Assembly: GCF_003865345.1 (NCBI RefSeq)
Contig: NZ_RMVE01000004.1
Span: 310,001-374,000 of the forward strand
Source of the DNA: Nonlabens xiamenensis
GTDB taxonomy: Bacteria; Bacteroidota; Bacteroidia; Flavobacteriales; Flavobacteriaceae
Direction: 5' to 3'
DNA length: 64,000 bases
The position numbers and the translations under genes were made by a program. Below are positions 50,147 to 58,401 of the stretch, piece after piece. The notes under the pieces were generated by a model. It was given only the letters and a program-made list of their open reading frames with translations. It was not told the DNA's origin and did no database searches. Every line of letters begins with the position of its first letter. The stretch's first letter is position 1.

Positions 50147-51904
50147 ATGAAAGAACTTCTAAAACTGAACAAACTATTTTCCCGATATAAATGGCAGTTA
50201 TTGGGTGGGATTCTGGTCACCATTGCGGCTCGCATCTTATCGCTCGTATTGCCCAAATACGTAGGAAAGATTATCAACTTGCTGAACGATTATGATCAAG
50301 GTCGGGTGGAAAACACCGATGCGATGAAGGATGATTTGATCAATTATATCTTAATTATATTGGGAGCAACCCTTCTGGCAGCGGTGCTTACGTTTATTAT
50401 GCGCCAACTGATCATCGTGGTTTCAAGGCACTTGGAATATGATTTAAAGAACATCGTGTACCAGCAGTACCAAAGATTATCACTTGGATTTTACAAGCAG
50501 AATCGTACGGGTGATCTGATGAACCGCATCAGCGAGGACGTTTCTAAGGTACGTATGTATATGGGACCTGCGATTATGTATAGTATCAATATGCTCACTT
50601 TATTTGCAGTTGTGATCCCAGCCATGATCGACACCGCACCAACTTTAGCCATTTACACGATTATTCCGCTACCTATTTTGTCCGTTGCTATTTATGTCAT
50701 CAGTCGTGAGATTCACAAGCGATCTACCTTGGTTCAACAATACTTATCCAACCTGAATACCATATCTCAGGAATCATTTAGCGGGATATCTGTCATCAAA
50801 GCCTATAATTTGGCCCCACAAATGACCGCGCAATTTACTGAAGTAGCCAATGATAGTAAGGACAAAAACATCGACTTGGCCAGAGTACAGGCACTGTTTT
50901 TCCCATTGATGGTACTGCTGATCGGTTTAAGCAATATCATGGTCATCTATTTGGGAGGTAAACAGGTTATCGATGGAATCATAGAGGTGGGAACCATACC
51001 TGAGTTTTTAATCTATGTCAACATGCTCACCTGGCCCGTGGCAGTGGTAGGATGGGTAACAAATATGATCCAGCAGGCAGAGGCTTCTCAAAAAAGAATC
51101 AACGAATTCTTGGATATTGAACCCGATATTAGAAATCATACAGAACAGCACCATGAACTACAAGGTCATATCGTATTTGACAAAGTTAATTTTGTATATG
51201 ACGACACCAATATTCACGCCTTAAAAGATCTCTCTTTTGAAATCGAAGCAGGCAAAACACTAGCTATTTTAGGTAAAACCGGTAGCGGTAAGTCCACCAT
51301 TCTGGAATTGATTGGCCGACTGTATGATATAGAACAGGGATCGATCAGCATAGATGGCCGTGAAATCCATCAGTGGAATCTGGATGATCTGCGTCAAGCC
51401 ATAGGTTATGTACCCCAAGATGCCTTTTTATTTTCAGATACCATAGGAAACAATATTGCTTTTGGAAAGAAAGATGCCAGTCAAAATGAAATCGAGCAGG
51501 CGGCTAAAAATGCAGTCGTACATAAGAACATCGTAAAATTCACCAAAGGATATGAAACCGTGCTTGGCGAGCGAGGTATCACCTTGAGCGGTGGTCAAAA
51601 ACAGCGGGTATCTATTGCCAGAGCTATCATTAAGACTCCTAAGATTTTACTTTTTGATGATTGCTTGAGTGCAGTAGATACAGAGACCGAAGAAAAAATC
51701 CTTAACAATCTTAAAAAGCTAACCAAGGATACAACCACCATCATCGTAAGTCATAGGGTGAGTAGTGCTAAAAATGCAGATAAAATTATTGTGCTAGATG
51801 ACGGTAAAATCGTAGAAGAGGGTAATCATACCAGCTTGGTCGATGCTGGAGGTTATTATGCAGAACTATTCACCAATCAGATGCTGGAGCAACAAGGCTC
51901 GTGA
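50147..51904 (+). CDS. ABC exporter, fused permease and ATPase (MsbA-like)
   Basis: This is a 585-residue half-transporter that works as a dimer. The N-terminal ~320 residues contain six membrane helices (for example WQLLGGILVTIAARILSLVL, LINYILIILGATLLAAVLTF). The nucleotide-binding domain has Walker A GKTGSGKST (Lys382), Q-loop YVPQDAFLFS, signature LSGGQ (480-484), Walker B ILLFDD and the H-loop IIVSHRVSS. The substrate may be a lipid or a toxic compound; it cannot be read from sequence. The ATG at 50147 is chosen over the in-frame start at 50117. Confidence 0.92.
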   Translation: MKELLKLNKLFSRYKWQLLGGILVTIAARILSLVLPKYVGKIINLLNDYDQGRVENTDAMKDDLINYILIILGATLLAAVLTFIMRQLIIVVSRHLEYDLKNIVYQQYQRLSLGFYKQNRTGDLMNRISEDVSKVRMYMGPAIMYSINMLTLFAVVIPAMIDTAPTLAIYTIIPLPILSVAIYVISREIHKRSTLVQQYLSNLNTISQESFSGISVIKAYNLAPQMTAQFTEVANDSKDKNIDLARVQALFFPLMVLLIGLSNIMVIYLGGKQVIDGIIEVGTIPEFLIYVNMLTWPVAVVGWVTNMIQQAEASQKRINEFLDIEPDIRNHTEQHHELQGHIVFDKVNFVYDDTNIHALKDLSFEIEAGKTLAILGKTGSGKSTILELIGRLYDIEQGSISIDGREIHQWNLDDLRQAIGYVPQDAFLFSDTIGNNIAFGKKDASQNEIEQAAKNAVVHKNIVKFTKGYETVLGERGITLSGGQKQRVSIARAIIKTPKILLFDDCLSAVDTETEEKILNNLKKLTKDTTTIIVSHRVSSAKNADKIIVLDDGKIVEEGNHTSLVDAGGYYAELFTNQMLEQQGS

Positions 51905-52003
51905 AAGTGGCTTAAGACTTCTTCACTTAGAAAGGACTTTTCTTCTCATAAGAAGGAGTTCACGACACAATGAATATGACTAAAAATCCGTATGGATTAG
52001 GTA

Positions 52004-52495
52004 TCATAAATGAGCTTTCATACCAGGTAGGCTTTTCCAGTCTCCTTTCTCAGCATACTCTTTTAAGGTCTGATTACGAGTTGACAATAGTTCACGCATG
52101 TATTTTTTGAGAAAAAGTAGGTCAGCCAGGTTACCTAATAGGCCTAAAGGTGAGGTATAAATAAAGATATCTTTCATCAAAGTACGACCTTCTTCTAATC
52201 TCTCAAAATGATGTTCATGTTTAAATTTCTTGAAAATACCCTGCTGCATTTCGTCAGCAAAAAAGCTGTAGGGACGTACTTCAGTTATTCTACTGGTTAA
52301 TTCCTGTCGAAATCCAAAATGCGTAGCTCGCCAAGTCACTGTATCTCCTTGTTCGACAAGACCAGAGGTTCTACCGGCAACTGCTTCCTCGCCCGTATGA
52401 TCTAAAGATTTTTTGTGCAGATCTATACTGCGAGACAAATCAAAAACGATTTTGAGTGGTGCATTAATATAGGTAACTAAATGTATTTCTGGCAT
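52004..52495 (-). CDS. SRPBCC family protein
   Basis: This is a 163-residue soluble protein from MPEIHLVTYINAPLKIVFDL. The START/Bet v1-like pattern is clear: an N-terminal strand with helix (APLKIVFDLSRSIDLHKKSL), strands such as GDTVTWRATHFGFRQELTSR and HEHHFERLEEGRTLMKDIFI, then a long C-terminal helix (YMRELLSTRNQTLKEYAE). This fold binds hydrophobic ligands; the ligand is unknown. The ATG at 52495 follows a TATTTTTG box at 52525-52518, supporting this start over 52528. Confidence 0.82.
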   Translation of the reverse strand: MPEIHLVTYINAPLKIVFDLSRSIDLHKKSLDHTGEEAVAGRTSGLVEQGDTVTWRATHFGFRQELTSRITEVRPYSFFADEMQQGIFKKFKHEHHFERLEEGRTLMKDIFIYTSPLGLLGNLADLLFLKKYMRELLSTRNQTLKEYAEKGDWKSLPGMKAHL

Positions 52496-52517
52496 CTTAA
52501 TATTCTGGTGAAGTTGG

Positions 52518-52525
52518 CAAAAATA
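52518..52525 (-). promoter_or_regulatory. -7 box of the SRPBCC gene
   Basis: The minus strand reads TATTTTTG, matching TAnnTTTG, 22 bases before the ATG at 52495. Confidence 0.5.
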
Positions 52526-52725
52526 CAATATTGAACCAACCTACCACTTACCCATATCCACAAGACCATCAAGGCTTTACCCCCTTAATCAGATGATATC
52601 CAGCGTTTTTTTGAAACATAAAAGTCCGAGCTCCTGAATGATAATGGATGTGATGTAGTGATTTAATCTGGAGCTAGGATTATGCAATTACCAAAGCATA
52701 AGCTTTCACATTTGACATTTTTTTC

Positions 52726-52733
52726 TATTTTTG
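52726..52733 (+). promoter_or_regulatory. -7 box of the DUF3276 gene
   Basis: TATTTTTG matches TAnnTTTG, 24 bases before the ATG at 52758. Confidence 0.5.
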
Positions 52734-52757
52734 GTCGCCTAACCCCACATATTGAAC

Positions 52758-53141
52758 ATGAGCGATAGAGATTACAAAGACCAAGAAGAGATATATTCAA
52801 AAGTGGTGCGCGCTGGAAGACGTACCTATTTTTTTGATGTACGTTCCACCAAAGCAGATGATTACTATCTGACCATAACGGAAAGTAAAAAATTCACAAA
52901 CGACGACGGTAGTTTCCATTTTAAGAAACACAAAATCTACCTTTATAAAGAAGATTTTCAGGAATTTGGAGAGACATTGAAGGAAGTCACCGACTATATC
53001 ATTGATAAGAAAGGGGACGAAGTTATTTCTGACCGTCACCAATCTGATTTCAAAAAGGAAGAGAATCGATCTGCCGATGATGACGCTGCAGAGCCAAACC
53101 ATCCCGCAAGTTTTACCAACGTAAATTTTGAGGATATTTAA
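52758..53141 (+). CDS. DUF3276 (PUR-alpha-like nucleic acid-binding) protein
   Basis: This is a 127-residue protein. The segment EEIYSKVVRAGRRTYFFDVR then TKADDYYLTITESKKF is the DUF3276 pattern, related to the PUR fold that binds single-stranded DNA or RNA. KHKIYLYKEDFQEFGETLKE completes the domain. The C-terminal 40 residues are charged and probably disordered (KKEENRSADDDAAEPNHP). The ATG at 52758 is preferred to the in-frame TTG at 52752. A terminator follows within 25 bases. Confidence 0.87.
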   Translation: MSDRDYKDQEEIYSKVVRAGRRTYFFDVRSTKADDYYLTITESKKFTNDDGSFHFKKHKIYLYKEDFQEFGETLKEVTDYIIDKKGDEVISDRHQSDFKKEENRSADDDAAEPNHPASFTNVNFEDI

Positions 53142-53163
53142 AACCCTCGATTGTCTCAACTCC

Positions 53164-53190
53164 TAGCCTTTCTCAACGAAAGGCTTTTTT
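53164..53190 (+). terminator. terminator after the DUF3276 gene
   Basis: AGCCTTTC pairs with GAAAGGCT around TCAAC, followed by TTTTTT. Confidence 0.85.
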
Positions 53191-53218
53191 ATTTGTAACT
53201 TCCCTATTCTTGAATTGT

Positions 53219-55216
53219 ATGGATATGAAAAAGCACTTGGCGTTTTTATTGTTTTCTTTAAACTTACTTCCTGTACTCGCGCAGGTCCAACTTGATCCCG
53301 CCATGCAGGATTACCTACCCGCAAACACCAGCTACAACGATCAAATACCTCTTCCAGAAGATATCATTGGCTTTGTCCCTGGAAAATGGCACGTTTCCCA
53401 TGATAAACTCATAGAGTACATGAAAGCCCTTTCCGTAGCCTCTGATCGTATTCAGATTGAAAACCGTGGAAAAACATATGAAGATCGCGGTCTTTACCTG
53501 TTGACCATATCAAGCCCTTCCAATCTCAGGAATCTGGAAGAAATACGCACCAATCACCTCAAAAACACTACTTCAGATCAAATTGACAATTCCACTGCGC
53601 CTATTGTGGTCTATCAGGGATTTTCTATACATGGCAACGAACCCAGCGGATCGAATGCTGCGTTAATCTTGGCCTATCATTTGGCTGCCGCCGAAGGACC
53701 AGAAATTGAATCTCTTTTAAACAACACAGTCATTCTTCTAGACCCAAGTCTCAACCCAGATGGCCTACAGCGATTTGCGGGTTGGGTCAATCAACATAAA
53801 AGCGATTTGGTCAATCCTGATAATTATGACAGAGAATATGATGAAGTTTGGCCTGGTGGACGCACCAATCACTATTGGTTTGATATGAATAGAGACTGGT
53901 TACCAGCACAATTACCAGAATCCCAGGCCCGAATTGCGACCTTCCACAAATGGCTGCCTAACATCCTAACCGATCACCACGAGATGGGAACCAATGCTAC
54001 CTTCTTTTTTCAACCAGGAATCCCCTCACGTACCCATCCTCTGACTCCAAAAATGAATCAGGAACTAACGAGAAGGATTGGTGAATACCATGCACGAGCA
54101 TTTGATAAAATTGGTTCACTGTACTATACCGAAGAAAGCTACGACGATTTTTACTACGGTAAGGGATCCACCTTTCCAGATATCAATGGCTCCGTCGGAA
54201 TACTATTTGAACAGGCAAGTTCGCGAGGACATGCTCAGGAATCAGAAAATGGTATCTTGACATTTCCCTTTACCATAAAAAATCAGTTTACCGCAGCTTT
54301 AAGTACGCTGGAGGCAGCCCAAGGCATGAGGGCAGAGCTTTTGAACTACCAAAAGGATTTTTATACCAACGCACGCAAGGAAGCTGGGAAAGATGCATAC
54401 ATTTTTGGAGACGCTACTGACGCCAACCGCACCAAAGCTCTGGCTGACATATTGAGCCGTCACCAAATCAAGTTGAAACCAGTAAACCAGGACTTCACAA
54501 AGAATGGGAAGCTTTTTAAAAAAGGCTATGCTTTTATGGTGCCTAAAAATCAAAAAAACAGCAGATTGCTTCAAGCCATGTTTGAAAAACGCACTGAATT
54601 TCAGGATAGTTTATTCTATGATATCAGCGCCTGGACATTGCCATTAGCCTTTGATATGGATTTTGAAGAACAAGGTTCCTTGGATTTAGCTGGTTCAATG
54701 AGTGATATGGAAGAGAGTCCACGGGTTGAAAAATCTGATTTTGCCTACTTATTAAGATATAATGACTACTATGCTCCTGCAGCGCTGTATCAGATATTGT
54801 CAGAAGGCATTCGCGCTAAGGTGGCCATGCAACCTTTTGGTTTGAGTGATAGAAATTATGACTATGGTACCATTCTTATTCCCGTCATGAATCAGGAAAA
54901 GAATGCGGAAGAGTTGGAGGTGTTTTTGAAGAATTTATCCAAGAGGTTTAATATAAATTTTGAAGCTGCTCCAACTGGATTGACTTCAGGTATTGATTTA
55001 GGCTCCCGCCAATTCAGGGCGTTGGAATTACCTAAAATCGCAGTATTAATTGGGGAAGGAATAAATCCGTATGACGCGGGAGAAATCTGGCATTTAATGG
55101 ATCAACGTTACCAGATTCCGATCACAAAAATTGACCTCCAGGATATCAATAGAAAGGACTTGAATAAATACACTACTATAGTAGTTCCCGCTACGGCAGC
55201 CCAGAAAATGAGGTAG
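53219..55216 (+). CDS. M14 zinc carboxypeptidase-like protein, N-terminal part before a frame disruption
   Basis: This is a 665-residue secreted protein: signal peptide MDMKKHLAFLLFSLNLLPVLAQ, then an M14 peptidase domain. Zinc-ligand candidates are His138 and Glu141 (IHGNEPSG) and a His in LTDHHEMG (about 253); the catalytic Glu is probably Glu331 in LFEQASSRG. DMNRDWLPAQ supplies the substrate-binding Arg. The frame ends at AQKMR with TAG, but coding sequence continues in the -1 frame to 55725, so the full protein should be about 835 residues. Either a base is missing in the run AAAA near 55205 or the reading frame shifts there. A start at 53225 is equally possible. Confidence 0.8.
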   Translation: MDMKKHLAFLLFSLNLLPVLAQVQLDPAMQDYLPANTSYNDQIPLPEDIIGFVPGKWHVSHDKLIEYMKALSVASDRIQIENRGKTYEDRGLYLLTISSPSNLRNLEEIRTNHLKNTTSDQIDNSTAPIVVYQGFSIHGNEPSGSNAALILAYHLAAAEGPEIESLLNNTVILLDPSLNPDGLQRFAGWVNQHKSDLVNPDNYDREYDEVWPGGRTNHYWFDMNRDWLPAQLPESQARIATFHKWLPNILTDHHEMGTNATFFFQPGIPSRTHPLTPKMNQELTRRIGEYHARAFDKIGSLYYTEESYDDFYYGKGSTFPDINGSVGILFEQASSRGHAQESENGILTFPFTIKNQFTAALSTLEAAQGMRAELLNYQKDFYTNARKEAGKDAYIFGDATDANRTKALADILSRHQIKLKPVNQDFTKNGKLFKKGYAFMVPKNQKNSRLLQAMFEKRTEFQDSLFYDISAWTLPLAFDMDFEEQGSLDLAGSMSDMEESPRVEKSDFAYLLRYNDYYAPAALYQILSEGIRAKVAMQPFGLSDRNYDYGTILIPVMNQEKNAEELEVFLKNLSKRFNINFEAAPTGLTSGIDLGSRQFRALELPKIAVLIGEGINPYDAGEIWHLMDQRYQIPITKIDLQDINRKDLNKYTTIVVPATAAQKMR

Positions 55217-55725
55217 TCGATCAGTTAAAGACCTGGACGCGCCAAGGTGGTACATTAATCGGTTATCGCAGCGCCCTGAGGTGGCTAAGTAATTCTAAAT
55301 TACTACCCCTGACCTTCAAGAAAACGGAGAACCCTGCAAAAAACATCAGTTTTGAACAACGAAGTGATTTTTACGGTGCCCTAAATATCGGCGGTGCCAT
55401 ATTTGAATCCAAACTGGATCGTTCTCATCCCATCGCATTTGGTTATAAAGATGACAAATTACCTTTATTTAGAAATACAGAGCTGTTTATAGAAGCGGAT
55501 GATAGTTCTTTTAAAAATCCTATACGGTATACAGAATCACCATTGATGAGCGGATACATTTCCGATATTAACTTACAAGCCCTCAAGGGTAGCGTTCCAT
55601 TCCAACATAATAACTATGGCCGAGGTGAAGTAATTGGATTTACAGATAACACCCAATTTAGGGCCTTTTGGTATGGCACCAACAAGTTATTGATGAACGC
55701 TATTTTCTTTGCCAAAGAAATGTAA
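55208..55725 (+). pseudogene. displaced C-terminal part of the M14 peptidase gene
   Basis: In the -1 frame the sequence reads without stop from about 55207 to the TAA at 55725: VDQLKTWTRQGGTLIGYRSA, then FEQRSDFYGALNIGGAIF, NNYGRGEVIGFTDNTQFRAF and NKLLMNAIFFAKEM. These are natural, well-formed protein segments and continue the domain of the upstream frame (VVPATAAQK then NEVVDQL if one A is added). No start codon or ribosome site lies at its beginning, so it is not a separate gene. It is either a damaged 3' end or a shifted frame. Confidence 0.78.
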
Positions 55726-55762
55726 TCGGCTGTAGCGTTCAAGTGCATAGCTTAAAGACCAA

Positions 55763-56095
55763 TCAACCTATGCGATCACCATTTTCGGCCTCACTTTCTG
55801 GCTGTAGAAGAATCACATCCTTATTTTCTCCGAGTATGCCTAATAGTAGACATTCACTGATAAAATTGGCAATCTGTTTCTTTGGAAGGTTAACTACGGC
55901 AATCACTTGCTTGCCCACAAGATCTTTTTTGTTGTAACCTTGGGTGATTTGGGCACTGGTTTTTTTTACACCCAGGACTCCGAAATCAATCTGTAATTGA
56001 TAAGACGGGTTATGGGCTTCAGGAAAATCACCAACAGTAATGACAGTCCCCACGCGCATATCAATTTTCTGGAAATCGGACCAATTGATTTCCAT
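55763..56095 (-). CDS. CsaA-like tRNA-binding domain protein
   Basis: This is a 110-residue protein made of a single tRNA-binding OB-fold. Landmarks are FQKIDMRVGTVITVGDFPEA, YQLQIDFGVLGVKKTSAQIT and the C-terminal VGKQVIAVVNLPKKQIANFI with ECLLLGILGENKDVILLQPE. This is the CsaA/YgjH group, thought to bind tRNA or to act as an export-related chaperone. Its start overlaps the stop of the upstream gene in the form TAATG, so the two are translated together. Confidence 0.9.
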   Translation of the reverse strand: MEINWSDFQKIDMRVGTVITVGDFPEAHNPSYQLQIDFGVLGVKKTSAQITQGYNKKDLVGKQVIAVVNLPKKQIANFISECLLLGILGENKDVILLQPESEAENGDRIG

Positions 56096-56394
56096 TAAGG
56101 CATCTTGAGTTTCTTGATCATTTCTGGAGAAATATACTCATCGGCGCCGTAAGCATCTACTAGTAATCCCTTCTCTCCAGACTCACAAGAAATAGCGTAC
56201 AAGATGGTATTGTCCCCTGTACTACTCATTCCCTCAAACCTGTAAAATTTATCTACAGTGAGTTCGCCCGCTTTCCAATCCTGCTGAAGGTCCTTTGAAT
56301 GGACTCCATTTTCAACTAAATCAAAATTTACTGTATATCCGGCTTTCTGTAGATCACCTACTGCCTCAGAAAGGGTGTCATATGCTTTTTTCAT
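56095..56394 (-). CDS. small conserved protein of unknown function
   Basis: This is a 99-residue soluble protein starting MKKAYDTLSEAVGDLQKAGY. It has FDLVENGVHSKDLQQDWKAG and YRFEGMSSTGDNTILYAISC. Related flavobacterial proteins are often named phosphoribosylpyrophosphate synthetase in databases, but it is far too short for that enzyme and has no PRPP motif, so I do not accept that name. It overlaps the CsaA-like gene by one base. Confidence 0.75.
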   Translation of the reverse strand: MKKAYDTLSEAVGDLQKAGYTVNFDLVENGVHSKDLQQDWKAGELTVDKFYRFEGMSSTGDNTILYAISCESGEKGLLVDAYGADEYISPEMIKKLKMP

Positions 56395-56582
56395 GGTATC
56401 ATGTCAATTTGAATTCAAGATAACGAATCGTCTCGGCTTGCCAGGGCTGTTTAAAACAAGTTTAGCGTTTTAGAGAATTGTCTGGCAATTCCCAGGAGTT
56501 GATAACAAGTCTACATGTTGTAACGAAAACATTATTTGAAGGACTAACAACAAGAACTATATCGGGAATAAAAGAAAAAAAT

Positions 56583-57137
56583 ATGGCATTGACTCCATCC
56601 AATATGATTGATTTGGGCACATCAGCCCCAGATTTTGAATTATTAGATACTGTAAGTGGTGATCTGAAATCACTTAACCAATTGAAAGGTAGAAAAGGCA
56701 CAGTTATCATGTTTCTATGCAACCATTGCCCGTATGTACTGCACGTCAACGAAGAGCTTGTTCGTGTGGCCAATGACTATCGGGTCACCGGATTTGGTTT
56801 TGTAGCCGTTTCCAGTAACGATATCATTAAATACCCACAGGATGGTCCGTCCTATATGAAACAACATGCAGACGAACAAAATTATCCTTTTCTTTACCTA
56901 TATGATGCCACTCAAGAAGTAGCCAAAGCTTATGATGCGGCATGTACACCTGACCTGTTCTTATTTGATGGTGAATCAAAACTAGTGTACAGAGGGCAAT
57001 TGGATGACAGCAGGCCGGGAAACGGTATACCACTTACTGGTAGATCTCTGAGAGAGGCTATGGACGCCATCTTAGGAAATAAGCCAGTACCCAAAATCCA
57101 AAAACCCAGTATGGGTTGCAATATCAAATGGAAATAA
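56583..57137 (+). CDS. thioredoxin-like protein with CNHC motif
   Basis: This is a 184-residue protein of the AhpC/TSA-redoxin type. DLGTSAPDFELLDTVSGDLK starts the fold, followed by GTVIMFLCNHCPYVLHVNEE, in which the usual WCGPC is replaced by CNHC, then the cis-Pro region YDAACTPDLFLFDGESKLVY. No signal peptide is seen from this start, so it is cytoplasmic. The in-frame start at 56478 would add 35 residues without a sensible signal. It may act as a thiol reductase or peroxidase-like protein; the partner is unknown. Confidence 0.82.
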   Translation: MALTPSNMIDLGTSAPDFELLDTVSGDLKSLNQLKGRKGTVIMFLCNHCPYVLHVNEELVRVANDYRVTGFGFVAVSSNDIIKYPQDGPSYMKQHADEQNYPFLYLYDATQEVAKAYDAACTPDLFLFDGESKLVYRGQLDDSRPGNGIPLTGRSLREAMDAILGNKPVPKIQKPSMGCNIKWK

Positions 57138-57192
57138 AAGCTGTGGTAGTTTTCAGGGATAAACAGTAATTTAGCAGCAAATCCAATTTGAT

Positions 57193-58134
57193 ATGTTTTC
57201 ACTCAAAGTGATCTGGAATCCCATAGAAGGTTTAGACCTGGGAATGTTCACCATTCATTTTTATAGTCTATCGTACATCATTGCTTTTATTTTAGGCTGG
57301 TACATCATGAAACCTATCTTCAAAAGAGAAGGTGTAGATAAAGAGAAGTTGGATCCCTTATTTATGTTCACCGTTATCGGTTGTTTAGTTGGTGCTCGAT
57401 TAGGACATTATTTGTTTTATGAGCCATCTACTTTTTGGACCGATCCTCTTCATGTTTTTCTACCTTTTAGACTGGATCCTTTTGAATGGACTGGCTTTGC
57501 TGGTATGGCGAGTCATGGTGCAGCGATCGGTATTATTATCGCCATGTTTTATTACAGTCGCAAGCATCTCAAAAAAAATATGCTATGGATCTTGGACCGT
57601 ATCGTAATTCCTACAGCCATAGGTGGAACTTTTGTACGACTAGGAAACTTGATGAACAGCGAGATCAATGGTAAAAACACCGATGCCTTTACCGGTTTTA
57701 AATTTGTGAGGGATACAGGAGATAAACAAGTGAGGATGGCTATTCAACAAACTGGCATTCAAGATACCGACAAGGCCATTGATGCCTTAGTAGAGAATCC
57801 TGCTTATGCCGATCTTTTAGCTAGTATTCCTTACAAACACCCAGCCCAGCTCTATGAGGCGATCTGTTATATTTTTGTTTTTATCGCATTGTATCTGGTG
57901 TATTGGAAAACGGATAAATCAAAGAAATTGGGTTATCTATTAGGCTTGTTCTTTGTTTTGTTATTCACGGTAAGATTTTTTATTGAATTTGTTAAAGCCC
58001 CCCAAACCGAGGCTGATAGCTTTTTTGGTGGTGCATTGAATACAGGGCAACTATTAAGTATACCTTTTGTTTTACTAGGATTGTTCCTGATGTTCCGTCC
58101 AGAAGGAATGTTTAATAAGAAAAGTGCAGATTGA
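57193..58134 (+). CDS. lgt: prolipoprotein diacylglyceryl transferase
   Basis: This 313-residue membrane enzyme attaches diacylglycerol to the cysteine of lipoprotein precursors, so it serves all lipoproteins in this window. Its seven-helix pattern includes GMFTIHFYSLSYIIAFILGW, CLVGARLGHYLFYEP, GFAGMASHGAAIGIIIAMFY and the signature GGTFVRLGNLMNSEI. The C-terminal helix is preceded by RFFIEFVKAPQ. A region of about 30 residues near 175-205 (NTDAFTGFKFVRDTGDKQVR ...) lies in a loop. The gene starts 55 bases after the thioredoxin-like gene and may be co-transcribed. Confidence 0.95.
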   Translation: MFSLKVIWNPIEGLDLGMFTIHFYSLSYIIAFILGWYIMKPIFKREGVDKEKLDPLFMFTVIGCLVGARLGHYLFYEPSTFWTDPLHVFLPFRLDPFEWTGFAGMASHGAAIGIIIAMFYYSRKHLKKNMLWILDRIVIPTAIGGTFVRLGNLMNSEINGKNTDAFTGFKFVRDTGDKQVRMAIQQTGIQDTDKAIDALVENPAYADLLASIPYKHPAQLYEAICYIFVFIALYLVYWKTDKSKKLGYLLGLFFVLLFTVRFFIEFVKAPQTEADSFFGGALNTGQLLSIPFVLLGLFLMFRPEGMFNKKSAD

Positions 58135-58252
58135 TAAGAGCTCTAGCCAAATAGACTCGTCCGTAGAAACCAGCTTTCATTCGATCAGCTATGATTGACA
58201 GGTATGTTTTTTAATAATCCTTGTCCACCGAATATTCAATTGATGATCTTAG

Positions 58253-58268
58253 CGCTTTCGCGAAAGCG
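58253..58268. repeat. interspersed palindrome CGCTTTCGCGAAAGCG, exact copy 8 (intergenic)
   Basis: Exact 16-bp copy in the 267-base gap after lgt. Confidence 0.95.
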
Positions 58269-58348
58269 AACAAAACGGATGCATTAAGCTGATTGAATGG
58301 ATTGACAATACTTCACTTGATCGATCTTTTGACCTTGAGATTACAGCA

Positions 58349-58382
58349 AAAAAAATCCCGACCAAATGGCCGGGATTTTTAA
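58349..58382. terminator. bidirectional terminator between lgt and the type B T9SS gene
   Basis: AAAAATCCCGACC pairs with GGCCGGGATTTTT around AAAT (one mismatch), with A-run and T-run on either side. Confidence 0.85.
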
Positions 58383-58401
58383 TTGTAGGATGATGATCAC
58401 A

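Noticed and set aside
55195-55220. Programmed -1 frameshifting in the M14 gene
   Set aside because: There is no classic heptamer (such as A-AAA-AAG) and no clear downstream stem; a missing base in the A-run is simpler. Kept as a possibility only.
56095-56394. Phosphoribosylpyrophosphate synthetase as the name of the 99-residue protein
   Set aside because: The protein is a third of the expected length and lacks PRPP-binding motifs.
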